Of a stretch of DNA of 64,000 nucleotides, positions 1 through 10,897 are shown in pieces; the stretch's first letter is position 1; each line of letters opens with the position of its first letter. The notes beneath the pieces were generated by a model that searched no databases, was not told the DNA's origin, and worked only from the letters and a program-made list of their open reading frames with translations. Source of the DNA: Anopheles merus (Eukaryota; Arthropoda; Insecta; Diptera; Culicidae). Location of the stretch: the NCBI RefSeq assembly GCF_017562075.2, contig NC_054084.1:25296246-25360245 (forward strand), given 5' to 3'. The translations under genes were made by a program, and so were the position numbers.

Positions 1-1456
1 CGGGCACGGCGCCTACAAGTGTCCGATCTGTGAGGTCATCAGCCCGAACTCGACCGAGGCACGGCGCCACATGGATACGCACGGTGGAGTGAAAGCCTTT
101 CGCTGCACGATCTGCCGGTACAAGGGCAACACGTTACGGTAAGCAGCGCATGCCCAAGGAGTCTCTTTAAATAAATATCTAATTGAACTGTTCCCTCTCA
201 CAGCGGCATGCGCACCCACATCCGGATGCACTTTGACAAGAAGACGAGCGAATTCAATGAGGAAAACTTTATCACCTGCATACTGGAGGAGGACGGTATT
301 GAGATACCGCCGGCGGGGGCACAAAATGCAGCCGCCATGGCCGCAGCCGCTGCAGCCGCCGCCGCCCATGCACTCGCCTCGCAGAAGAGTTTTGCGCCAC
401 CGCCACCCTCGGAAGCGGACGGGGTGGCACGCATCTCACCACCAACGGCCGGCAATGGGCAATCGTTGCAATCGGTGCGGCACCACTGTGAGTTTTGCCC
501 GTACAGCTCAAGCTATCGCGTGAATGTGGTAAGTTTGGGCGGAGCCTCTACCGTGCGAAAAAAACAGATTGTTAAATCTAAAAAAAATTTATCCTTTGGC
601 AGGCCAAACATATCAAGCACGTGCACGGCCGGGACGGGCCTTCGCCCGGTAGTTCGCCCCTGATCGGCGAGGGAGGTGAATCGCTGCTGTACAACGGTAC
701 CGGACCGGTGGCAGGAGACTCGGGCAGCGTCATCGCACGGCCACCGATCGCCGTCACGCCCGGGCTGACCATGGCCAATAGGTAAAGACGACAAAAGCAC
801 CCGTTAAAGCCGCTCAAATCTCTAACAAAACTCTTTCCCCCATTTTCCCCCCCAGTCAAGTGATCAAAACGGAACCAAAGGACGAAGCGGGCCACGCGCC
901 CAGCCCGGACGCACCGGACGCGCTCGACATCAACGTGGACATCGTGCTGGAGGAGCCGGCGATCAAGAGCGAAGTGTTCGATCCGCACATGCCGTCGCTC
1001 AACTCCCCGCTCACTTCGCCGGTCACTCCTTCTCCTCCTGCTGCTGCTGCTGCTGCTGCGGCTCCGGCAGCAGTGCCATCGACCACCGTGAAACAGAAAT
1101 CTCATCCTAGCACCGCCGCCAGCTCACCAGGGGGCCGGACGGAGCATGGCATTAAAACGCCGTCACCGCCGGTAGAAGTGTCGGCCGGTGGTTCGCCCCA
1201 GCTGCCACCCGGGCCCAAGTACTGCGACACGTGTGATATTACCTTCAACTACACCAACACGTACATTGCGCACAAAAAGTTCTACTGCAAGGCGGCAGTG
1301 GCAGCAGCGGCGGCGGCGGCAGCGGCAGGGACAGCAAGTGCATCCGCCGGGTCCGGCGTAGGTCGGCGCAGTGCATCCGCTTCACCGAGCCGGGCAGCAT
1401 CGACCAGCCCGGCCGTCACCGTGGCCGTTAATCGGGCGACGGAAACGTCCGTTTAA
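1..1456 (+). CDS. ush: U-shaped (Friend of GATA) zinc-finger protein, C-terminal part
   Basis: Partial gene; the 5' exons lie outside the window. Exons read as 1-138, 204-528, 603-781 and 856-1456 (stop TAA), giving about 413 residues in one continuous frame with GT-AG introns of 65-74 bp. Visible zinc fingers: two C2H2 fingers at the window start, split by the first intron; one C2H2 finger (HHCEFCPYSSSYRVNVAKH) across the second intron; and a C-terminal C2HC finger (KYCDTCDITFNYTNTYIAH, ending FYC). The C2HC type and its position near the C-terminus are typical of FOG/U-shaped proteins, which bind GATA factors and act as nuclear corepressors in blood and cuticle development (family knowledge). 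Polyalanine runs lie between the fingers and just before the stop. A VIKTEPKDE stretch starts the last exon and looks like a SUMO-type motif (inference). Confidence 0.9.
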
Positions 1457-3450
1457 GGAAGGGTTGATCGAGCATTATCATGTGTATACGGTTTAAGTTT
1501 AGTCAGAAGTACAGAAGGCAGTGTGCGAGTGAGAGTGAGAAAAAGAGAGAGACACTTACCCATAGGAGGTCTCGCTCGATCGTTCTCGCTCGCTGCTGCC
1601 GGACGGTTCCTTAAAGGAAGTAGTACATTTCCCAGGAAATAAAAACGGGCAAACGTGTGTTGTATGTAAAGCCGGAATCTAACTGGTATCGAGGGTTTTT
1701 GTAGGCAAAATAGGGAGGGAGGGAAACGACAGTTTTTTCGACTAAAAAATTATTCCCACTGGACTTACGCATGACATCCTCGTAGAAAGGCGTAGAGAGG
1801 AATGTTTCCAAAACGCGAAATAGTTGCGCTAAATTCTGCTCAAAATATCCAATTAGAAACAAAACAAAAAACGCGCACCAGCACCGAACGTTTATTTAAA
1901 TGAATCAATTTAAGCTTGTTGTTTTCTGTTGAGATACTTCGAAATCCTTCTCTAAATCTCTCTCACCGCTCACCCTCTTAAAATTCTTCTCCTTCTCTTC
2001 TAGTGCGAAACTATAGAACGGGGGACAATTGTGTAGTTCAATTAATTAATTAATGCCTCCCCGGAATTGTTTTTAAGCGCCCAACTTTAAGCGAAGTACC
2101 ATTAAAGCCTGAGTTTACCAAAGTGTTTATCGTTTATCGTCGTACGTGTATAGTTTTGTGTGTTGTAAAGCAAACGCACAAACGAATCCCCACTATCAGA
2201 TAACTGTGTGTATATATAGGGAAACAGGATCAAAAGTACTGTTTAGCGCGCCATCATTATATGTTAAGCGGAGCTGATTTGTTTTTAATTGCTAAATATG
2301 CATTTAAAAGCGCGTAACAGCCGTAAAGTAGCCGTGATCGCACTGGGTCGCGTGTAGTCTGCAGGGGAACCCGGGGGGAGATTAGTGTAAATGTTAAATG
2401 TACACAGTAAACGAATAAACGACAACAAATTATAAGGCTGGATTTAAAACAACACAAACCCCTATTACTTACTTAAAATGAGCCTTTTTTCTGTGCAATC
2501 GATGCGCATCGTCCTGTGTCGCTAATGCGCGCCCTTCTCCAAACCATCGGTCTCCCGCCCCTGACTGTTCTTACCAGAGCTGCAACCTGATATCTGAAGC
2601 TGAGATATTTAATCTGGCAACATCACCCGTGGTGGTGTAGCTCGTTTTAGTGTGTGTTGTTGTGTATTTCCTAAAGCTCTCGAACGGAATTTCGAAATAA
2701 AATGTAATGTAAGCCCATTTAACAGTAACCGCAGTGGCGCAGCCATCCTTCACAGCCATATACATGGGAACGGGAATCAGGCGGCAATGTGTACAGTACA
2801 GCCAAGCCGCATATTATTAAAAAAAAACACTTCATCCACTGAAAAGGAGGGGAGAGATACTGAAAGAGAAATTGAATGTGATGATATCAATCAAATAAAC
2901 ATATACCGCATACTAAAACAGCGCATAAAGCTTTGGAGAGAAGGAGAAAAGAGAAGCGAAAGAATGTGTAAATAACAATTAAAAGTGAATATCAACTAAA
3001 GCAAACAAACAAAAACAGTAAAACACTTTCTCAATGTGTGTCTTGGTATGTGTGTTTGTGCGTGCAAAAAGAAAAGGTAAAATTATGCACGAGCATAGCA
3101 ACAACAAAAAAATAGTCATTAACTTTATGCAACACACAAAATTGGGGTAAAATTGGGAGAAAACTTACAGAGCGCAGACACACACACAGCATACGAACCT
3201 TAATAGCAGAAGCGGAAATTGACAATAACATATTTATTCACTACTTCATCGTGGTAGGCGATGGATGGCTACGTGCCACCCCACGGCGTGCTGATTACGA
3301 GGCGGATGATGACGCGCGTGCTCCTCGTGGTGCGCACGTGGAGTGCGCACAGAGGTAAGCAGATCTGTAGTAATCGTTAGCGTTTAGTGTGAAAGCAGTT
3401 GGTAGTAGTTGTAGCACACGCAAAATAAAACCGAAATAATCCCAAAACTA
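1457..3450 (+). other. Probable long 3' UTR of ush
   Basis: No coding signal was recognised. AT-rich sequence contains several AATAAA signals (1638-1643, 2696-2701, 3424-3429), so alternative polyadenylation is possible. A TTAA/ATTA run lies near 2041-2053. The true end of the transcript cannot be fixed from sequence. Confidence 0.5.
3424..3429 (+). terminator. Distal AATAAA polyadenylation signal, ush candidate
   Basis: AATAAA in an A-rich context about 2 kb after the ush stop. Proximal alternatives are at 1638 and 2696. Confidence 0.35.
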
Positions 3451-3807
3451 ATGAACTTACAAGCGAGCACATGCATTAATGGTATGATTGGAGCGGGATG
3501 AAAGGGAACCACTTCTCTTAGCCAGCGCCAAGGGAATGCCTCTTTTGCTCTCTACAAACCCAACTTCTGATAGACCCCTTATCCTCAGTAGCAGAATGTT
3601 TAAGGAAAACTGTCGAGGAAATTCCACAACCCTCGCCAAACGCAAGGTCACCCCCCACTTAATGGAAGTTAAAATAAACCCCCCATTTTTCTCGGAGATT
3701 GAAAAATAAAACGCTACACTAAGTATGTGGATTAAACAGAATTCAATAACAAATTCGAGTGTTGTTTCATTTTCAGCTTTTATCATCCGAAAAAGCAACC
3801 CAACTAG

Positions 3808-4157
3808 GGCGCCATCCATCAATTGCGTAACGCTTGTAGGGGTGGGAGCGGGTGTTGGCAAACGTTACGATTTGTTACATGGGGATGTTTAGCATTTGAT
3901 GCGTAACGCAAAGTATTTGCTTTATTCGAAGAACAAATGAGTAATATGTAAACGTTAATTCGTTTTCTTGACTTAACAACCTTCGCGGTTATGCTAGCCT
4001 GAAACGGATTTCGCTACTTTTTATGTACCACTCCACTACCACTCCAATAGTCCGCCATTGCTAGGGGGCCGGTTCATACCAACGTCGGTTTCTTTAAACG
4101 TTGCAGTTAGTTACGCAAATTTGCAATTTTTATGTTACGTAAGTGATGGATGACGCC
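3808..4157. repeat. MITE-like element with 24-bp terminal inverted repeats
   Basis: The left end GGCGCCATCCATCAATTGCG (3808 onward) and the reverse complement of the right end (4134-4157, GGCGTCATCCATCACTTACG) match at 21 of 24 positions. The 350-bp interior is non-coding and repeats GTTACG/CGTAAC words. No clear target-site duplication was seen. The family is not assigned; the GCGTAAC plus GGGG style resembles short DNA transposons common in mosquito genomes (inference). Confidence 0.6.
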
Positions 4158-4498
4158 TTACGATACTTTGACCTACGCTAGTGGCATTTCGATTGATCGC
4201 AGCATCCCTCAAACGGAGCGGAAGGAGTGAGAGACAGGATACACACTCCGCTCGTCGTCTTTCCTCACATAATGAAATACGCTTCTGATAGTGATGAAGT
4301 GAAGAACATTGCAAACGGCGCTAAGGATCCGATCATCAGAACCTATTTGAATTGGTCTGCTGTATGGGAAAACTTTTCATTATGTAAAATATAATATAAT
4401 TTATCTTGTTTCATTCAAAACATTGTGAATGTACCACAATAAAGTTAACAAAAAAGAGAAAAAAAATCATAAAGCATCTGATTTTGTCCAGTAAAATA

Positions 4499-4660
4499 AT
4501 CTATTGGAGGGGTGGGAGGGCAGCTTAATCTGTTGCGTAATTTTTGAGAGGAGGTTTCTTCCAACGTTACATTTTATTACACTAGGGGAGGAGGGGATCG
4601 AACATTTCAATCAATTATTTATGGATATAAATATAAATGGATCCGTTATAAATGGATGAC
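4499..4660. repeat. Diverged relative of the 3808-4157 repeat
   Basis: Shares the GGGGTGGGAG word, TTGCGTAA and a terminal AAATGGATGACACC that mirrors the GATGGATGACGCC end of the neighbouring element. Ends are not exact. Confidence 0.35.
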
Positions 4661-6037
4661 ACCTATTGTGGCCATTTTTCGTAGCACACCAACGTGTTAT
4701 CAGAAGCCACGCCCAAAACAGTGTGATAAGCTATCACATTGAGTTATCAGTAAGGCGAGTTCAGAGATGCATAACATACACACGAAAGCAAAACGTGAGA
4801 ACTTCCCGTTTCTTCCGGGTGTGTTATGTGTAAGCAAACGTGCAGCTTCTGATATGTTCATACTCACCAGTCCCTTCGTAAAGTAAATTATTAAAGTTGT
4901 ACCCATTTTCATTCGAAGAATTGAAACGAATATGTGGGATAATAAACAAAAACTGTTGTCCCCCACTAACCATAGCTAGCAAGGTTTGTCTGAATTATAG
5001 TACGAGTTAGATTAATTGAATTACACATCTACCCGTGTGGAATGTGACTTTGCTTTACCTTGCTGTTGACCAACTGAAATCATGGAAATGATTAAAATTG
5101 AACACTTGACGAGCAAGGGGGGGGAAGATGTGTGAAAGGCTGTTAGAAACGAGATTTGAACGCGAGTACGGAGAAACGTCTGTTTCCTTCGGCACTCACG
5201 CAACACACAGCGCCATTCTACCTTCCACCCGTGAGTGCCGCACCGTAAGCATAAAAGCCACAACCAAATAACAGTGCTGAGCGCGTGTTGAGTGCCACAC
5301 GCACTATTGAGTGGCGTTCGGGTTTCGTTGAGTGACTGTGTGCATTTAAAAATATGTTTCTCTTTCTGTTGTTGTGTGCTTTTTGTTCCACCACCAGGAA
5401 TCGCTGTTTCAAGGGTGTTGTTTTTCTTGAAAGCGAATGGAATGGGGTGAACCATATTGTCCGAATGATCTACCTTGTGACGTTTGTTTGTACTTTCCAA
5501 AGCATGAGGAATAAGGGAATATGTGTGTAGAGAGGTGAGAGTCCCCCCCCCCCCCCACAACACAAGTCCCTGGGGGCTTAGGAAAGGGAACTAACAAGGT
5601 TAAAGTTATGGAATTTAGAGGAAAATTTGATAAAGCATGCAGCAAAGTAGGAGAAGGAGGTGTGTGAGGGAAGAAGATATAACACACTCTTGAATATTTT
5701 TTTGAGGTAAAGGTTGGGGGGAAATATTTATATTTTACATGCAAGACACATTAGTCTTTACAAGAGAAATAGGAAACACACGGAATCACTCTCTTATTTT
5801 GAGAACACATAATAAATGCAGCACATATTCAAAGAATACAAGCGACGAGATCTGAACTGTCGATCGTTTGAATGGAAAGTGAGCACGCTAGCACTATGAT
5901 GGACAGCATGATTCTTCCTCCCCCGGCACGGAGCATACAAACTATGCGGCGCCGGCCGGTAGCACCCCCTCAACATCACCATGAGTTACTACCACCCTTC
6001 ATTCCCACCGTACACACACTCACACACGCAACGGCAT
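4661..6037. other. Intergenic region, no gene seen
   Basis: No reading frame with recognisable protein similarity. Contains a run of 14 C near 5546-5559. The right part may hold the 3' UTR of the minus-strand Iwr1 gene. Confidence 0.4.
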
Positions 6038-8068
6038 TTAATCGTACAGATTCAAATCCTCCGTGCTAGAGCTGCTGCTGCTACTGCCCGCTGCTTGATC
6101 ACGTTTCTCTTCGCGCAAGATGCGTGCCTTGTAGCGCGCATAGGCCGTCCCGTACCGTCGCACATCCTCCCGATTGATGCCCTCCGCCTCGCTGTCCGAA
6201 TCGTCCTCCTCGTCCGTGTACAGTACCCCATCGTGCCGTGGGTAAGCGAAGCCGTCCTCCTCGTTCTCGTCGTACCGCACGTAGTCCTCATCCGAGGATA
6301 GTTCCCGTTCTCCATCTACCAATCAATACAAAAAAAACACATAATTACATGGCCAACCTAGTTGCAAAAGACACACACACACACAAGGGATTGGGCATCA
6401 TACCTAAATCGAGATCCTCCACCGCCCGCACCATATCGTCCTCGCCCACACTGGCACCGTCCGCCAGACCGTCCTCGTCCTCGTCCGGGTAGTCGTTGCG
6501 CCAGTCGTTCTCCGCGTTCGAGTCTTCCGAATCCGCGTCGCTCGAATCGTCCGAATCGAGACCCCGGTGGCACGCGTACAGTGGATCGTCGCACACCATG
6601 ACGCTGTAAACGGGCAGAGCGGTTTTGGGCAGCACACGCCAAAAAGAGGAATCATTAGTTAGCCGACAACAGTGACCGCCCAAACGTGGGAGAGAGACAG
6701 AGAGAGAGAGAGAAGCAAAACTCAACAAAACAAACAAAGAAACGACCAACTAAGGAATGAATCAGAGACACCGTACACATGGGATAAATTACTGGATGAA
6801 GCAACACAGACGGAGGCCGATTTGCGAACCCACCGGCGCACGGAGGCGCGCGAGCGAAACACACAAACACGGCCGTTCCGCTGTGGCCCTCTCCCTTTAG
6901 AGTATATTTTTATCAGCGAAAGTTGTTTGTAAATGTTGTAATCCGGGGGCGTTGTGTTCTTTTTCTTTTGTTCTAATTCTTACAACTAACTATCCGTAAT
7001 CAGTAAATGAGGGGAAAATGGGAGATAGAGAGAGAGAGAGAGAGATAGAAAGGACAAAAGCGTTAGCGCCTGGTACTAGCAAAACTGTGCCCTGCGACAA
7101 TCACCACTCCCTCCCGCCCTCCGATGATGGTAGTGGTGACGAACACACACGCCGAGCCGATCCTCTCCTAGGCCATTACACTATGTCTAGTTGGTAGTGT
7201 GTGTTGTCCGGCAGTGTGCTGTGGCCGGCATTTAAATGAACGAGTAGAATGCAAAGTACGCGTCTTCTATCAGCACCAACCTGAGATCGTCCAGATTGTC
7301 GGTGTAGTACGGGATGTGCGTTACATTCTGGCTCGCGTCGGCCACGTACAGATCGTACACGTAGTGTACGCCGTTCTCGTAAAAGTAGGGCATCTGGTCT
7401 TCCGGCAGCGCCGCAGTCCCGTTGCCCATCGCCGAATGAACGATATCGGGCGTTACCCCTGACAACGCGGGCAGACTACTATGTTGTTGTGGTGGTACTT
7501 CTGCTGCTGCTGCCGCTCCAGTGCCTTCCCCCAGACGGGCCACTTCCCGCTCGACGTCAACGATCGTGGTCGTGAGCGGTAGCGCATTGTTGTCGCTCGG
7601 TTCGCTCGGTTCCACGTTCGTGATGGAGCGCGTACAGTTGACGATCTTGAATCGGCTGTTCTGTGCGGTCTGTTTCGTGGCCAGCCGGTTGCGCGAGGTA
7701 ATGTTGGGCCGGTGCACCCGGGACAGGGCATCTTTCGCTTGATCTTTGTGTATGTTTTGTATGTGCGACGCGATACCTTCAGCCTGTGGTGCGGTGGGTA
7801 GGAGGGGAGGGGAAAGAAGCACGAAATAGATTACACTCAAGCATGTCGATAAACGTTGCAAGGGCAAAAGCAAAGCCCACAACAGTCTTACCTTTGTGAA
7901 TGTGCCAGCAAACTTTAGAATCGTCGAAGTGCCTGCCGCCGCCCCGTTTGCATTGGGGTCTTCTTCGCCTGCCGTCGCACCGTCCACACGCTGCCGCTTG
8001 CAGTTCAGCACAAATGCGTTCAGCGGATCTTCATCCACGCGTCTCTTCAGTCGTATCACGGTTGCCAT
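6038..8068 (-). CDS. Iwr1/SLC7A6OS: RNA polymerase II nuclear-import factor
   Basis: Four minus-strand exons: 8068-7892, 7783-7281, 6603-6404 and 6315-6038, encoding 385 residues. The N-terminus (MATVIRLKRRVDEDPLNAF) and the acidic C-terminal part, with DSNAENDWRNDYPDE then DEDYVRYDENEEDGFAYPR, are hallmarks of the Iwr1 family, whose yeast member binds assembled RNA polymerase II and directs it into the nucleus. The conserved YVYDLY motif ends exon 2. The start was chosen because it matches the family N-terminus; codons further upstream are open but lack similarity. The donor of intron 2 is a weak GTTGGT, and reading on from it gives an alternative end at 7232. Intron 2 (7280-6604) carries a GA microsatellite. 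Function by homology only. Confidence 0.85.
7024..7050. repeat. GA microsatellite in Iwr1 intron 2
   Basis: Run of GAGAGA with a few substitutions, inside the intron. Confidence 0.8.
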
Positions 8069-8515
8069 ACCGTTGCTTCTGCTCGTTATTCTGCTGGCCG
8101 CTGGTTGTTGCGTGGAGTAGAGCACTTTTTTGTATGCCAAAAGCACGGATGGATGCTGCAGCAAAACGGGCAACTTTTGCAGGTTAGGAAAAAATACAGC
8201 CTGCAAGGGCACTGCTGCTTCGCCTCTTCCTTTCGAGCACGCTGTGAAGGTTTACGGAAAGATTGTACTGTGTGCTTTTACGCAACTATCTTAACAAAAA
8301 GCAAATGCACTTTACTTACATGGGTGGATTAAATGCAAAATATTTTTCTGACCAATTGTGCAGCAAACAAAGAGGCAGACGAAGACACAGACTGAAAGAG
8401 ACGCGTTTTTGTTGACAGCGCTGGGCAGCGAATGACAGTTGGGCAGCAGGGTTGCGTGCAAGGTGACCAGAGCTACCGAACCTAAAAGCCTATTGTTAAA
8501 TACTGATTAAATTTT
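8069..8515. promoter_or_regulatory. Upstream region of Iwr1
   Basis: No gene seen. Presumably holds the Iwr1 promoter and 5' UTR. No TATA box is obvious. Confidence 0.3.
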
Positions 8516-8760
8516 TTAGAGTCCATACCGATAAGTGATGGGAAAAATGGATTTTTCGTCGGAATCGATTCCTACTAGCTTCGAAGTTTTCTACAATCGG
8601 CTCCGGAATTGATTTGGGCTTCGGAAACGGACTCGGTTCCAGAATCGGAATCGGGCCCGGAATCGAAAACGGCTCTGAAATCGGAATTGGATCCGAAATC
8701 AGAATCAGTTTCGAAATCGGAGCCAGTTTAAGAATAGGCGTTTGGGTCCAACGTATTGAT
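8516..8760. repeat. GGAATCG-type degenerate simple repeat, left flank of the retrotransposon
   Basis: Imperfect tandem words of six bases such as CGGAAT, CGAAAT and TCCGAA repeat about thirty times. The same style continues on the far side of the retrotransposon (10313-10500) and a short patch occurs near 15985-16060. Confidence 0.65.
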
Positions 8761-8814
8761 AGTCGCAAAAATCCAAATTTACTTGGAAACAATCCATCAT
8801 CATCATCGATCCAT

Positions 8815-10311
8815 TAATTGGCTACTTTCCCAAAACATGGAGGAAATCTTGGATGGTTCCTATTTACAAAAAGGGCGACAGGACAGATGCCATCAACTAC
8901 CGGGGTATTACATCTTTGTGTGCCATTGCCAAGGTGTTCGAACTAGTGATATACAAACATCTGCTACATGCATGCCGCAGCTACCTAAGCCCGTATCAAC
9001 ATGGATTCGTGCCAAAAAAGTCGACTACCACGAACCTGGTTGAATTTGTAACCTATTGCACTAATCAAATTGATGCCGGAGCTCAAGTCGATGCAATTTA
9101 TACAGATCTGAAAGCAGCATTCGACTCTCTTCCGCACGCAATTCTTCTCGCTAAACTCGACAAGCTAGGAGTTCCCAGCTCGCTCGTACAGTGGCTTAAG
9201 TCTTACCTAACTAATCGCACATACACCGTGAAAATTGATAAGCACATGTCCAAAGAAATAGTCAGCAGCTCGGGTGTGCCACAAGGAAGCAATATTGGCC
9301 CGCTTCTCTTCATATTGTTTATCAACGATGTTACCCTGGCTTTACCTCCCGACAGTATCAGTCTGTTTGCCGACGACGCAAAAATTTTCTCGCCTATTCA
9401 CAACACAGGCGATTGTACATTCCTGCAAGACTGCATCGAAATTTTCTGTTCGTGGTGCAAGCGTAATGGACTGACTATCTGCATCGAGAAATGCTACTGT
9501 GTGTCTTTTAGTCGATGCAGGAGCCCAGTGACTGGGACCTACTTCATGGACGGCACTGCAGTTAATCGACAGAATCATGCCAAAGACCTGGGCGTTCTGC
9601 TTGACTCTAGTTTGAACTTTAAACAGCATATCGATGACGTTGTAGCCAGAGGAAATCAATTACTTGGCGTGGTTATCCGGACAACTAATGAATTCCGTAA
9701 CCCCATGTGCATTAAAGCTGTGTACAACTGCATCGTTCGTTCGGTTCTGGAATATTCGTGCGTAGTCTGGAGCCCAACTACCGCTTCTTCAATTGCTCGA
9801 CTTGAGGCGATTCAACGTAAGCTCACGAGATATGCCCTACGCCTACTTCCCTGGCAGGATCGCAATAATCTTCCTCCGTATGCTGCGCGGTGCCGTCTTC
9901 TAGGCCTTGAACCTCTTTCGGTTAGAAGACGCAATGCACAGTGCTCTTTCATCGCTGGATTGCTAAATGGCTCTATCGACTCATCGCCTTTGTTGCATCG
10001 AGTCGATATCTATGCACCATCCCGAACACTTAGGTCTAGAGAAACTCTACGGCTCGCTCAACCCCGTTCCAGTGCTGGTCGGTCTGACCCTATGTTCCGC
10101 ATGTCGGCTGTCTTCAACACTGTCTCGGATTGCTTCGACTTCGATATCTCAACTCAGTGCTTCAAGGAACGTCTCCGGCTTTTGCCGTGGCCGCAGTGAA
10201 TTGCGATGTAAATCTTATTTTTGCTATGTATTTTTTTTTTTCTCAATTGAACTGTTACATCTTAATTAGGCCATACGGCCCGTTGAAGATTAAATAAATA
10301 ATAATAATAAT
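8815..10311 (+). mobile_element. 5'-truncated non-LTR (LINE-type) retrotransposon
   Basis: Contains one intact reverse transcriptase frame, a short 3' UTR with a GGCC-ATAC-GGCC hairpin word near 10269-10280, and a TAA-rich tail at about 10291-10311 instead of pure poly(A), as in I-like elements. The endonuclease and ORF1 portions are missing, which fits incomplete reverse transcription. The 5' boundary is approximate: the RT frame is open back past 8781 and reads as a plausible RT N-terminus from about 8815. No clear target-site duplication was found because both flanks are repetitive. Confidence 0.8.
8853..10199 (+). CDS. Reverse transcriptase fragment of a non-LTR element
   Basis: About 448 residues from the first ATG, but translation is open upstream, where FPKTWRKSWMVPIYKKGD matches the start of LINE-type RT domains. 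Visible motifs in order: NYRGITSL (residues 15-22), YQHGFVPKKST (48-58), the catalytic-region AIYTDLKAAFDSL (81-93), SSSGVPQGSNIGPLLF (138-153), and the active-site FADD (172-175, the phenylalanine replacing the more common tyrosine). A typical RT C-terminal tail of arginine-rich helices follows. No frameshift or internal stop is seen, so the copy is fairly young. The exact clade (Jockey/I/CR1 range) is not decided. Confidence 0.85.
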   Translation: MVPIYKKGDRTDAINYRGITSLCAIAKVFELVIYKHLLHACRSYLSPYQHGFVPKKSTTTNLVEFVTYCTNQIDAGAQVDAIYTDLKAAFDSLPHAILLAKLDKLGVPSSLVQWLKSYLTNRTYTVKIDKHMSKEIVSSSGVPQGSNIGPLLFILFINDVTLALPPDSISLFADDAKIFSPIHNTGDCTFLQDCIEIFCSWCKRNGLTICIEKCYCVSFSRCRSPVTGTYFMDGTAVNRQNHAKDLGVLLDSSLNFKQHIDDVVARGNQLLGVVIRTTNEFRNPMCIKAVYNCIVRSVLEYSCVVWSPTTASSIARLEAIQRKLTRYALRLLPWQDRNNLPPYAARCRLLGLEPLSVRRRNAQCSFIAGLLNGSIDSSPLLHRVDIYAPSRTLRSRETLRLAQPRSSAGRSDPMFRMSAVFNTVSDCFDFDISTQCFKERLRLLPWPQ

Positions 10312-10897
10312 TAAGATTCTAGGATTGATTTCCCTTCCTTAACTTCTTATTTACCCATTCCGGAGGTAATTTCAATTCTCGACTCAATTCTGTTTCCGTT
10401 CCCGGTGCAAATTGCGATTTCCAGGTCAATTTAGATTCCGGAACAAACTCTGATTCAGGAATCGATTCTTGATTCGGAATCGACTCCGGAGCCTATAACC
10501 GTCTGAATAATCTGGCCACCCTGTTCGGCACACGCTTCTGTGTGCAGCTGTCACCAATATCGCAATGCGCGCACGTAAACAAACATTTTGTGTGTGCGGG
10601 GATACCCACGTCGTGCTGTCTACGTTTCGCCCGTGTTCTGGTAAAAACCAACCAAAACTCCAGCAAACCTCATCCCGCAATTCTTATCTGTTTCTAGAGC
10701 ATTTGGGGGTAAAGGAAAACCCGAACTCAGCACCACAGATGGCGTGCTACACAGTGAGCTAGAGGCGTGTGTGCGTCGTTATCGGGCAACCGAGACAACC
10801 GAGATTAGTGTTGGTGCATCATCGCACATGTGAACCCGCAGCAAACCACCGCACACGGATTAGGGGGTAACCGGATTCCACATCCACCACTCACACC
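10312..10897. other. Repeat flank and upstream region of ZAD zinc-finger gene 1
   Basis: 10313-10500 continues the GGAATC-style repeat seen left of the retrotransposon. 10500-10897 is ordinary sequence that presumably holds the promoter and 5' UTR of the zinc-finger gene starting at 10898. Confidence 0.4.

Noticed and set aside
1457..1641. About 60 open codons after the ush stop
   Set aside because: The stop is TAA, the sequence is repetitive (GTGAGA, GAGAGA) and not protein-like; chance is adequate.
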